From: an uncultured Robinsoniella sp.
GTDB lineage: Bacteria > Bacillota > Clostridia > Lachnospirales > Lachnospiraceae
DNA length: 26,072 nt
Assembly: GCA_900539655.1 (NCBI GenBank)
Contig: UQCR01000097.1
Span: 1-26,072 of the forward strand
Direction: 5' to 3'
The position numbers and the translations under genes are program-made. The notes under the pieces are model-generated. The model saw nothing but the letters and a program-made list of their open reading frames with translations. It did no database searches and was not told the DNA's origin. Shown in pieces: positions 1 through 8,900 of the stretch. Position 1 is the first letter of the stretch, and each line of letters opens with the position of its first letter.

Positions 1-94
1 CACAAAGTTGGTGTTCTCTTATTTTTCTTATATCCTACAAAAATTTTACGCTAGCCATGCATTTGACAGGATAAACTTATAAACTGTTATTCGA

Positions 95-116
95 ACCAGC
101 ACCGCATGGTGCTGGT
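95..116. repeat. Perfect 9-bp inverted repeat with 4-base loop
   Basis: ACCAGCACC, loop GCAT, GGTGCTGGT. It could form a stable hairpin on either strand, but neither side carries a clear T-run, so I do not call it a terminator. The rest of 1-168 is AT-rich and shows no convincing gene. The hairpin lies just beyond the end of the decayed oxidoreductase. Confidence 0.5.
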
Positions 117-168
117 GTAAAAAATAATAAAGAAATGCCTTATTTTTCAGGGGTTTTCCTGTTTGATC

Positions 169-860
169 CTAATACTTTTTTATTGTATCAATATTCAACA
201 TTGCAAACATCCTCTCTACTTCAGTTTCATAGTCGAGGGTTAATTCGTACCGGATACGCTTCATACTGATCTTATAACTTTCAGCCTCCAAATCAGGCTC
301 AAATCCTCCCAAACGAATACCCACCACAAAATCTGAAGGGACTTTCTCTTTAATAGCTCTTAAAATCTCAACCGCAAATTTCTGGGGATACCTTTCATAC
401 TCATCTTTTCTTCTATTTACCCTGCAATTAAAAACTCACACATCAGATATTGTGGCAGCCATGTAATTCCACTCCGTCATATCCCGCTTTATAAGCGCGG
501 ACTGCAGCATCCACAAACGCTTGCTGGGTCTTATGTATTTCCCCCAACGTCATTTCTCTTCCAGCGTTTTCGCCCCCGTTTTTCTGAAAGCGATAATTGC
601 TAGGGCACAAAAGTTCCTTTTCCACACCTGCATGATGTATCTGTATAAATATTGGACAGGCGGCCTAATTCATCTACGCAGGTTGCTTCCTGAATAATTA
701 AGCCAGTCCCTCCCTTTGCTATATTCCTGTAATGTTCAATGTGCTGCTCTGTAACAGAACCATCTTCCCTCCCTGCACTTTAACATACTACAGGCGGAAA
801 ACAGATACGATTTCTAATTTTGAGATTTTTTATATGAAATGGCTGGAATAATTGATCCAT
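169..860 (-). pseudogene. Old Yellow Enzyme family NADH:flavin oxidoreductase, decayed
   Basis: This is the remnant of an FMN-dependent ene-reductase. The start is intact: ATG at 858-860 behind an AGAGGT site, reading MDQLFQPFHIKNLKIRNRI and then PPVVC. An in-frame TAA follows at 780-782, after which GSVTEQHIEHYRNIAKGGTG continues in the same frame. Around 655 the frame jumps from GRLS straight to IFIQIHHAGVEKELLCPSN, which points to loss of a block plus a frameshift. The conserved VELHGCH motif is followed by a one-base shift near 450 (YLMCEF is in another frame) and a further shift near 425 before NRRKDEY. The final frame, through the VGIRLGG motif, ends at 169, far short of the usual 340 or more residues, so the C-terminal half of the barrel is missing. 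The family match is clear by eye. At least four separate lesions make function implausible. Confidence 0.85.
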
Positions 861-901
861 TTTGGTACCTCTGCTTTCATTTTAATTACTGAGATAAATG
901 C

Positions 902-2053
902 TCACTGCTCGTACCACCAGATTCCATAGCCCTGGTTATTGGCAATCTGATACAGGGGTTCGATTGTTTGTCTAAGGGATGTGACAAAGGCATCACGTCC
1001 CCTTGCGCAATTATCGATGTGGCGTATATCACGGTTGATTGTAAGAAACTGATCCATAGTCTTTTTGTTAATCTGCGGTATCTTTTTTGCAGCTAGAAAG
1101 GCCTGAAACTGATACTGACAAAAGCCATTAAGATACCGGTCCAAGTCCGGCAATTTATTTCCCTTCTGACTGTTTACATTTTTAAACGCCGGATATAAAT
1201 TCCATATTTCATTATGTAAAACAAAGCTCCAGGGTATAAAATGGTCGATGCTAACCGTTCCAAACCGTTCCTTATTTTCTTTCGTAAATGGCTGCCCAGT
1301 GTATAAGTCCGGTAAATGTTCTCTATCCTGTACCAGTTCCCAATATTTTGACGCTTCAGACAATTTCCTTTGTATAGGTGGAAATATTTTAAACGGAATT
1401 GCAGGAACATTCAAATTGCGTGCCTGAATATACTCAATTAATTTGTAATGCATCCACCCTTCTATCACTGCTGCATTGGTCTTGATATAATCAGACCAGC
1501 TTTTCGAAACCGTAAGGGTTCCATTTATTCGATCCATTACGTATAAGGCATGATTGTGATCATTCTTATTATACTTTTCAATCAGTCCGTTTACATCTTT
1601 ATCTTTGAACGTATGATCCGTTTTCTTTTCGAATTCAATTTCTCGTTGATAAAATGGCCGGATTAATCTATAAGGTACCATATTGGTAAAGTCTTTTACT
1701 TTTTTTAATAAAAGCTTATCTTCACTACAATAAACAAACTCTACGATCTTTTCTTCCTGCTCTTCTCTGGAAACCTTTAATTCTCTGTGAATATACCAAA
1801 TAGCATCTGCCAATTTATCTGAATGCCCAAGACTTAAATTAAAATACACTACAGGATACCATGCCACAGCTATCATTCTAGCTACAAGTCTTTTGTATTC
1901 CAGAATTCTTGCACCTTTTCGTATTTCTGTGAAAATTCCTTTGAACCAATAAATTTTGTAACTGGAAGAGAACTTATCCAGCATACTTTCCAAATAGCCG
2001 GATTCCATGGTTGTAGATGGTGGGAGGATTTGATGGATGGGTGAATTGGGCAT
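902..2053 (-). CDS. HNH endonuclease domain protein
   Basis: A 383-residue protein with a C-terminal HNH nuclease core. The SIDHFIPWSF segment gives Asp270-His271, followed by His280-Asn281, WNLYP at 284-288 and N-x2-N spacing up to Asn299. This is the metal-binding beta-beta-alpha layout of HNH enzymes that lack the zinc-knuckle cysteines. The first 240 residues are rich in Trp, Tyr and Lys and I recognise no domain there; they may recognise DNA or a partner. It is the last gene of a three-gene unit, 58 bp downstream of the NUDIX gene, with an AAGGG site 8 bases before ATG. By position it is the likely nuclease partner of the PLD-helicase protein in a restriction-like defence system. The HNH call is firm; the role in defence is inferred. 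Confidence 0.85.
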   Translation of the reverse strand: MPNSPIHQILPPSTTMESGYLESMLDKFSSSYKIYWFKGIFTEIRKGARILEYKRLVARMIAVAWYPVVYFNLSLGHSDKLADAIWYIHRELKVSREEQEEKIVEFVYCSEDKLLLKKVKDFTNMVPYRLIRPFYQREIEFEKKTDHTFKDKDVNGLIEKYNKNDHNHALYVMDRINGTLTVSKSWSDYIKTNAAVIEGWMHYKLIEYIQARNLNVPAIPFKIFPPIQRKLSEASKYWELVQDREHLPDLYTGQPFTKENKERFGTVSIDHFIPWSFVLHNEIWNLYPAFKNVNSQKGNKLPDLDRYLNGFCQYQFQAFLAAKKIPQINKKTMDQFLTINRDIRHIDNCARGRDAFVTSLRQTIEPLYQIANNQGYGIWWYEQ

Positions 2054-2111
2054 TATTATCCCTTCTTTCTTTAGTAAATTAAACTATAAAGATATAACAC
2101 AAATACTTTAA

Positions 2112-2498
2112 TTACATGTTTCTTTTTAATATATGAACGATCTCAACATCTGCTGGAAGCCAGTTTATTTTATCTAATTCTTCTTTGGTTAACCATTTGG
2201 CGGCTTCGTGCTCTAATAAGGTGAATTCTCCCTTTATTATTTCACAAATAAAGCAATGCATGGTTAAATGGAATTGGGGATAATCATATTCTACTGTATG
2301 CAAAAAATGGTTTACCTTTATCTCCGCATCTAATTCTTCTTTTATTTCTCTTATAATTGCATTTTCTAGTGACTCTCCATTTTCTACCTTTCCACCTGGA
2401 AATTCCCAACCATCTTTAAAATCTCCATAACCGCGTTGGGTTGCCAGAATTTTATCACCGTTTTGTATGATAGCGGCTACTACCTCGATTGTCTTCAT
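2112..2498 (-). CDS. NUDIX hydrolase, MutT/CTP pyrophosphohydrolase-like
   Basis: A 128-residue protein that spans essentially one NUDIX domain. Members hydrolyse a nucleoside diphosphate linked to another group, often oxidised or non-canonical (d)NTPs. The NUDIX box is complete: Gly36, Glu42, Arg50-Glu51 and Glu54-Glu55, with the catalytic REIKEE core. The usual Gly after EExx is Asp57. PGG precedes the box. An AGGAGG site lies 8 bases before ATG, and the gene begins 23 bp after the stop of the PLD-helicase gene, so the two are almost certainly co-transcribed. A stand-alone MutT-like enzyme could simply be housekeeping, but its tight place between a helicase-nuclease and an HNH gene suggests a part in defence, such as acting on modified or signalling nucleotides. 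The substrate cannot be read from the sequence. Confidence 0.88.
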   Translation of the reverse strand: MKTIEVVAAIIQNGDKILATQRGYGDFKDGWEFPGGKVENGESLENAIIREIKEELDAEIKVNHFLHTVEYDYPQFHLTMHCFICEIIKGEFTLLEHEAAKWLTKEELDKINWLPADVEIVHILKRNM

Positions 2499-2521
2499 AA
2501 AGTTATCCTCCTAAAATTTCT

Positions 2522-5416
2522 TTAACTTACAATATACTCGAAAAGATCATCCCTCACAGGCGTAAGCAATTTATAATGTATTTCTACTGCTTTTTTAGAT
2601 GTATTTGGCATAGTAAACTCTTGTGCCTCACCTGTTGCTCTTATTTTGCCTAAATAGTAAAATTCCTTAGAAATTTTATCATCTTTATTCTTTCGAACGA
2701 ACAGTTCCATTTGTACCCCTAGCTCTTTTGCATGTAAAGCTGTGTAGACATCATCAGACAATAGATTTCTACCTGATTTTGAAATTGCAATTAAATTGGA
2801 TGGATCGATCAATCGATCCTCATACCTAATTGTATCTTGAATTCCTTCTGATTTATCATAATTTATAAATACAGGATAAGTTTGTGTTTTTTTATCATAT
2901 TTGTATCCGCCTATATTTAACGCCACATCTCCTTTTTCCCACTCTAACAGCCGGCATACATCATCATAAGTATATTTCTGATACAGTTGAAATTCTGTAT
3001 CCATATAGCGTTTCGAATAATTCTTGTGATAACGATTTAATCCAAATTCGATTATCTCGTTTATCATTAAATTAAATTCTCTATCTTGTATTAAATCATG
3101 AAATTTCTTACTTACTTTATAATCATATCCGTCTTCTTCTATAAAAATACAATCTTTATATGTAACTTTACCTGTTCCTGCCACAAACTTATTAGTCAAG
3201 ATATTTTTTAAGTTTTCTTTTGTTTGTTCCGTCACATCAATCTCATAATCATTTTTTAATTTTTTCTTTAAATATCCAAATAATCCCTGATTATATAATA
3301 GTAACCTCTTTATTACCTCTAACTCATGTACTCTTTTTCCTGAAGCAAATTTTTTAGAAATAAACTCTATGAATTTTTCTTGTTGCTCGGAAAACCGTAT
3401 ATTATATTCTTTTTCATATTTAACTAGGAATTTATAATAAGATCCTAACGAGTTATTATCAAAAATACGTAGAATATCCATTTCCCCATAGTCATCAAAA
3501 TCCTGAATTTTAGGTATTCTGCCCAATTTATTCTTTAAATGTTGGTAACTTTCTTTAATAAGCCTTACTTCATTAAAATTCGCAACATCTATTGATTCAT
3601 AAATTCTCTTTCTGGTAATTTCATCAAAATGAATTGTGGAACATCCTGGTATCACTCGATTCCCTTCAGCAATATATTTTCTTATTGTGTCTTTATTATA
3701 AGTTCGATCTCCAGATAAAGCAATTGGTATCAAAAAATTCTTTTGATAATTACCAATAAAGTCAATTATTACAACGTACTCTTTTTCTTTTGCCTTGCGA
3801 AGTCCGCGCCCTAATTGCTGCACAAAAATAATCGCCGACTGGGTAGGTCTCAACATTACAATTTGATTTACTTCTGGTATATCTACCCCCTCATTAAAAA
3901 TATCAACCGTAAAAATATAATCTAAAGCATTCTCATATTCAGCCTGTTCTAATCGCTCAATCGCGTCTTCACGTTCTTCTTGGGAATTTTGGCCGGATAG
4001 AGCAATGGTATGATAACCTCTTTCATTGAATAAATAAGATAATTCCATTGCTTCTTTATTGGTACTGCAGAATATTAACCCCTTTACCCGACTCCCACTG
4101 TGACCATAAAACTTAATTTGTCGAATAATATTTTCTACACGATCAGAAGATATTAAATAACGAAATTCGGTGTGATCATCTACTATTTGACCATCTATTA
4201 TAAGGTCCGTAATTCCAAAATAGTGAAATGGACATAATAAATTTTCTTCCATTGCTCTTTGCAACCGAATTTCATAAGCGATATTATGGTCAAACAATTG
4301 AAAAATATCAAAACCATCCGTACGTTCAGGACTCGCTGTCATTCCTAGCAAAAACGCTGGTTTAAAATAATTCATTATTCTTCTATAACTATCTGCACCA
4401 GCTTTATGCGTTTCATCAATAATTATATATTCAAAGTAATCCGGCTCATATCTTTGAAGGTTTGTTTCTTTTGACATAGTTTGTACTGTGGAAAATAAGT
4501 AATCCGCATTATAATCCTGCCTATTTCCTGTAAATAACCCTGCATCAATATTCCAACCTAAGACTTTTTTAAAACTTTCCATTGCTTGCTTTAATATCTG
4601 CTCTCTATGTACTAAAAATAACATTTTTTGAGGTTTTACATTACGAACATCAAAAGCGCTTAAATAAGTTTTTCCTGTTCCAGTTGCAGATATTAATAAT
4701 GCCTTATTCTTCTTTTGGGCTCTAAGATTTGCTAATGATCTCGTGGCCTCTATTTGCATACTATTAGGCTTTAAAACGGACGTTTTTATATTTTCTTCCT
4801 TTTGTTGACTTCTTAATTTTCTATTTTCAAGGTAAATTACTTCATAGTTTAAGATCCAGTCTTCACATAATATTTCTGCTTCGTTCCACATCCTCGTAAA
4901 CTCGTCATTGCTTTCTTTTATCAACTCACCATTTTCCATAGAAGTTATTTTTATATTCCACTCTTTATTTGACTTTAAAGCACCTTGTGTCATATTTGAA
5001 CTGCCAACAATAAATACATGATTTTCGTCACTTTTAAACATATATCCTTTAGTATGAAACATTTCTCGTGTATATACCCGCACTTCAATACTAGAAAACT
5101 TCAATAAATCCCTTAATGCATCTGGTTCATTAAATGCCAAATAATCCGTAGTAAGTATTTTCCCCACTATCCCCCTATTTGTAATTTCCTTCAAAGTTTC
5201 CTTAACTGCTATTAAGCCACTTTTTGTGACAAATGCTACTGAAAACCAAAAAGAACTACATCTTTGTAACTCACTTTCGATACAAGCCAAAACAGTATTT
5301 CCTCTATTTGTATCATTATAAAGAAGCTTAGGACGTAAAAATTCTTTAGATTCATAATTTATATCAATCATGCTCGTTCTAGCTGCTTCTAGGATTTGAT
5401 CAGCCATATTCTTCAT
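2522..5416 (-). CDS. PLD-like nuclease / SF2 helicase / DUF3427 protein
   Basis: A 964-residue protein with three parts. Residues 30-190 form a PLD-like phosphodiesterase domain with one HKD half-motif: His121-x-Lys123, then GSSN at 138-141 and the conserved EWN. Residues 215-580 form a DEAD/DEAH-type SF2 helicase of the ResIII kind: ATGTGKT ending at Lys249-Thr250, DETH at 334-337, TASPERTDG near 360, and QQLGRGLR at 533-540 as motif VI. The rest, including LLEWEKGDVALNIGGYKYD, matches the DUF3427 C-terminal region, which is typical of this architecture. Such proteins are regularly found in defence islands and probably translocate on and cut foreign nucleic acid. The start MKNMADQ has an AAGGAGT site 7 bases upstream. 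The gene is the promoter-proximal member of the operon with the NUDIX and HNH genes. The DNA is clearly more AT-rich than the core genes to the right, which fits horizontal transfer. Confidence 0.9.
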   Translation of the reverse strand: MKNMADQILEAARTSMIDINYESKEFLRPKLLYNDTNRGNTVLACIESELQRCSSFWFSVAFVTKSGLIAVKETLKEITNRGIVGKILTTDYLAFNEPDALRDLLKFSSIEVRVYTREMFHTKGYMFKSDENHVFIVGSSNMTQGALKSNKEWNIKITSMENGELIKESNDEFTRMWNEAEILCEDWILNYEVIYLENRKLRSQQKEENIKTSVLKPNSMQIEATRSLANLRAQKKNKALLISATGTGKTYLSAFDVRNVKPQKMLFLVHREQILKQAMESFKKVLGWNIDAGLFTGNRQDYNADYLFSTVQTMSKETNLQRYEPDYFEYIIIDETHKAGADSYRRIMNYFKPAFLLGMTASPERTDGFDIFQLFDHNIAYEIRLQRAMEENLLCPFHYFGITDLIIDGQIVDDHTEFRYLISSDRVENIIRQIKFYGHSGSRVKGLIFCSTNKEAMELSYLFNERGYHTIALSGQNSQEEREDAIERLEQAEYENALDYIFTVDIFNEGVDIPEVNQIVMLRPTQSAIIFVQQLGRGLRKAKEKEYVVIIDFIGNYQKNFLIPIALSGDRTYNKDTIRKYIAEGNRVIPGCSTIHFDEITRKRIYESIDVANFNEVRLIKESYQHLKNKLGRIPKIQDFDDYGEMDILRIFDNNSLGSYYKFLVKYEKEYNIRFSEQQEKFIEFISKKFASGKRVHELEVIKRLLLYNQGLFGYLKKKLKNDYEIDVTEQTKENLKNILTNKFVAGTGKVTYKDCIFIEEDGYDYKVSKKFHDLIQDREFNLMINEIIEFGLNRYHKNYSKRYMDTEFQLYQKYTYDDVCRLLEWEKGDVALNIGGYKYDKKTQTYPVFINYDKSEGIQDTIRYEDRLIDPSNLIAISKSGRNLLSDDVYTALHAKELGVQMELFVRKNKDDKISKEFYYLGKIRATGEAQEFTMPNTSKKAVEIHYKLLTPVRDDLFEYIVS

Positions 5417-5437
5417 ACTCGTACTCCTTAAGATCCT

Positions 5438-5466
5438 AATATATTTTTCTCTTTTTTTATTATCAA
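5438..5466 (-). promoter_or_regulatory. Promoter of the PLD-helicase/NUDIX/HNH operon
   Basis: On the minus strand TTGATA (5461-5466) and TATATT (5438-5443) are separated by 17 bases, a good sigma-A-type match. The predicted start of transcription falls about 15 bases before the ATG, so the leader would hold little more than the ribosome binding site. The prediction comes from sequence only. Confidence 0.6.
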
Positions 5467-5469
5467 ATA

Positions 5470-5590
5470 TTACGAAGCAATTTCTCGAATATCATTTATT
5501 ACTTTTTGAAGAGCATAATCCCTTACCGTAATAAGTATTTTTACATTATATCCATCTAGTTCCATATTGGCGTAACGAATAATAATGCTA
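5470..5590 (-). pseudogene. Fragment resembling a STAND-type NTPase, joined to the rlmD tail
   Basis: An open frame with no start of its own reads RYANMELDG, then KILITVRDYALQKVINDI, and ends at TAA 5470-5472. The hydrophobic strand followed by T-x-R-D-Y resembles the sensor segment of STAND NTPases, a class that includes several anti-phage proteins. The fragment overlaps, in another frame, the end of the rlmD tail remnant, so the two pieces were joined by a rearrangement. A MELDG start with only 31 residues is possible but unlikely to be functional. The family assignment rests on one short motif and is tentative. Confidence 0.35.
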
Positions 5591-5789
5591 AACCATGTTT
5601 TCTCTTAACCTGTGCGATGTAAATAGTAGATACTTTGAATCCATACTTTTCAAGCACATAATTTTGAATTTGTTTATAAGTAGATTTACTCTCTGCAATT
5701 GTTAAGTCCATTTCGTCAATCGGAAGTTCCACTCTGATATGTCTTATTACATCCAGTTTGGAGAGTAACACGATTGTCTCAACATGCGG
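5556..5789 (-). pseudogene. Truncated C-terminal tail of an RlmD/RumA-type methyltransferase (scar C)
   Basis: The frame reads PHVETIVLLSKLDVIRHI, then ELPIDEMDLTIAESKSTY and KVSTIYIAQVKRKHG. HVETIVLL is the conserved C-terminal motif of RlmD-type 23S rRNA uracil-5-methyltransferases. The following tail is of a kind known on rlmD genes carrying integrated elements, where the incoming DNA supplies a new 3' end. No methyltransferase body precedes it: upstream lies sequence shared with scar B. The tail stops early at LALLFVTPIWN, where it runs into foreign sequence. A GTG at 5769-5771 could start a 71-residue peptide, but I see no convincing ribosome binding site. I read it as the remnant of an attachment-site junction, not a gene. 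Confidence 0.7.
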
Positions 5790-5820
5790 TGAAAGATGGT
5801 TTTTATACTACATGACAAAA
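5776..5820 (-). repeat. att-like scar C: core plus element-end arm
   Basis: On the plus strand GTCTCAACATGCGGTGAAAG is followed by TATACTACATGACAAAA. The same arrangement recurs at scar B (10,703-10,747) with only scattered differences over about 43 bases. The intact rlmD gene shares only the core (CATG and GTCTC) and not the arm. The arm therefore belongs to the inserted element and not to the host gene. Confidence 0.7.
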
Positions 5821-5920
5821 GTTAGTCTTCGCCCCATTGAATTTTCTTTATCAGAACAATACCTTTGGTATTACATATATCATAAAATTTCGTCGGCAAC
5901 ATCTATCTCTTACCAATATA

Positions 5921-5941
5921 GACGTCAAGTAGCTAGATGTC
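5921..5941. repeat. Imperfect 21-bp palindrome
   Basis: GAC-x-TC-x-AG at one side mirrors CT-x-GA-x-GTC at the other. It lies between scar C and the end of the helicase-HEPN gene. It could be a protein-binding site or the rest of a terminator stem, but there is no T-run. Nothing else is visible between 5,821 and 5,975. Confidence 0.3.
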
Positions 5942-5975
5942 AGCGTATATCAAGAACTTGACTGCTCTTTCGCGT

Positions 5976-8900
5976 TTATAGTTTCTTTCCTACTATACTT
6001 TCATGAAAAACTCCGCCGATTTTTGGATTTCGCTGGTCTTTGTCGTCATCCTGCTCAAATTCATAATGAATCAGTTGTCTCATATCCTGCCATTTAAACC
6101 ATTGAGAATGGCAGCAGAGATTTCTTTTTTTAGTAAGCAGGTTCAACTTTTTATCAAATGAATTCCACCACTTAACATCAAATGAACTCTCACCCAATGA
6201 TTTCATGAGACGCTCTAATTCGCTGGATTTTTGCCTGAGCGTATATTCGATAACGCCAATCATCAAATCTCTAATCGCTGCATCTTTCAGTTTAAGCTTA
6301 TTGTTTCGCACATTAATCTCATATTCCGGAAACCTTCTTTTTAACCCGTCAGCAAAATTAGCATTAAGCTGCAGTTCCAACGCTTTACAGAATAAAATTG
6401 CGCAGCAGGAAGCATCTAAATTGGTATTACTCAGATATACCGGCTCAAGTAAATAATACAATTTGATCCCAAATACAATATACCTTTTTATATTGTCCGG
6501 TAGCTTATCCAGCTCATCAAAATCATGAAAGCCAAAAAACTGCAGCTGTTCACTGCTTAATCTCGTCTCCAGAAATCCCGCTTTATCCAAATTGTTGATA
6601 AATCCCTCAGCTTCAACCGAATACTCTGTATCACCTTCTTCGTTTATATGTTCATCAACAGGAAAGGACGACAAAGAAGGGATGTGTTTTGCCGCTTTAG
6701 GGTATTCTTCCATTTTTTCCTGTTCACTCAAATTGCTCCTTTGCAGAGAGTCAATTTGTTCTAAGGCAAAAGTATCCATAATCGCCTTCATTTCACCGAC
6801 AAACAGATTTCTTTGCCAAACTCTTATATCCCCCAGCACATAAAGACGGTATTTCGCTCTTGAGACAGCCACATTGACAACATTACTGTTTACCCATTGA
6901 ACTGCCCCTTCTGCATCTTTACTGCCATCACAACCCAATACAAAAATCACTTCTTCAGCTTCTTTCCCCTGAAAAGTATGAACCGTACCAATATTATCCG
7001 AGAGCCACTCTTCCTTTAATGAACTCTTGTTTATCTCAGAATTTCTGTTTCGATAACAATAGTCCTTTATATATCCCCGGATTCCAGATACTACGGATTT
7101 AAAAGGACTGATAATATAAAGATCCGGAAAATTGCTGTTTTTAAATGCTATGTCTAAGATCTCACATACTTTTTCCCCTTGTTCTTTGACAAAATGATCC
7201 TTTCTTCCGTTTTCTGTACCTGCAATATTCATCCACCGGGAGTTCCAGTAAATAAATTTTTCATCTTTTTCATCACCTGGCTGTTTTGTCTGCTGTTTCA
7301 TAATTCCGCCATATGAAATTTTGTTGGATATATCATACATTGGGGATATACACCTGCGATGAACAAGCAGTGGGCAACCCACCCATTCCGAATAATCCGT
7401 ACCATTTGACAGATAGGTTCCAAACGGATTCAAAATATCCGCACACTTTTGCACCGACAACGTTTTATCTTTATAATGCCGATATACTTCTTCATTATAA
7501 GACTTCTTTAATAGTTCCAGATCATCAGTTACAACTGGTTCAACCTGTTTTGGATCGCCAACAATAACTGCCCTTCTTGAACGGTATAATGCCCCGACTG
7601 CAACCTGAGGCTGTGCCTGTCCAGCTTCATCAATAATCAGTGTGCCGATCGTCCCCGGATTTTTGATATCTCTCAGCAGTGTTCCGATGGAAGCAAACGT
7701 CGAAGAAATGACCGGTACCAAAAGAAAGAGTGTCTGATACAACGCTCCCACCATCTGTTCTTTGTCCTTTTTGCCAAACATTACCCGTTCCTTATCTTCA
7801 TTTACACGCAGCCCCCAATACTGCCCCAGTGAAACAAAATTATCACGGCAACATCTAGAATTTAATATAAATTCTCTTGTCAGCTGTAAAGCATAATACA
7901 TCAGCTTTTCTCTTTCACGATTATAGTAATCAGTAGTCCACAAATTACTGACTTGAGCACGGGTAGAGACAACTTCGTCACTTGAAAGTAAATCCGCGAC
8001 AAAGTGACTGTCTAATATTATCCCCTTGTAACAGTCATCTTTGGCCCGAAACTTCTCTATCTCCTGTTCACATTGTTTTTTTATCAGCTGTATCTTCTCA
8101 TTCCATCCGGCGCGCTTCGCCTCACAGTCCTGTATTTCACTATTTATTTCTGCTTCCTGTTTTATCACATTTTGCAATTCTGTTTCTTTCACTTTTAGCA
8201 GAGTTTCTGTATACTTGCGTTGATTATGTATCTCGTTAACCTTTGCTTGCAGATCAACTATTTGAGTTTCTGCTTCTCCTACCTTCATTTGGAATTCTTG
8301 AGCTTGCTGACGATACGACTCAGCCAGATTCTCGGCATCCTGGCATTTTCTCTTATTGAAGATTCTGGCGAAGAAACCGACAGTACCAGTGGTAGATAAT
8401 GCCTTTTGTTGCGCCTCTATTACTGATTGTTTATATTCGGTACATTCCTTTCTGGCCACCTCACATGCATTGTTTAGGTCATGCTCTTTTTGTAATGCAT
8501 GATTTATTTCTTGTTTACGGCTTTCTATGAGATTCTGATATTCCGTTTTCGCCATGGCCAAGTGTTCCAGTCTCTGTTTCGCTGCAGTAACTGAGTTTAT
8601 ACAATCCAAGCATTTCGTTCTGCCTTCTCGCTCTGTCTGTTTCGCACGCAAGACAATGTCACTCAGCGAGGTCAATTCTTTTTGAATTTTTTCAACTTTC
8701 TGCAATTGCTGTAAAAAATCTTTTTGTGCATTAGCATATAAATCTATACGTCTATCTTTAAATTTGCCGTCCGGATAAAAGTCCCAACACAGCGGTTCCA
8801 AAACATTATAATAAAAAGACTTGATATTTGACTTTTTGCCCAATGGCGCAGCTACCAGGCCCCATGCATCAGTCGTATCCAACAAATAGCGGGCATATCC

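Noticed and set aside
101..109. CACCGCATG as a fourth copy of the att core
   Set aside because: Only 9 bases match, on the opposite strand and within a self-complementary hairpin, with no arm or rlmD tail beside it.
95..116. Hairpin near the left edge as a terminator
   Set aside because: The stem is perfect but no T-run follows on either strand.
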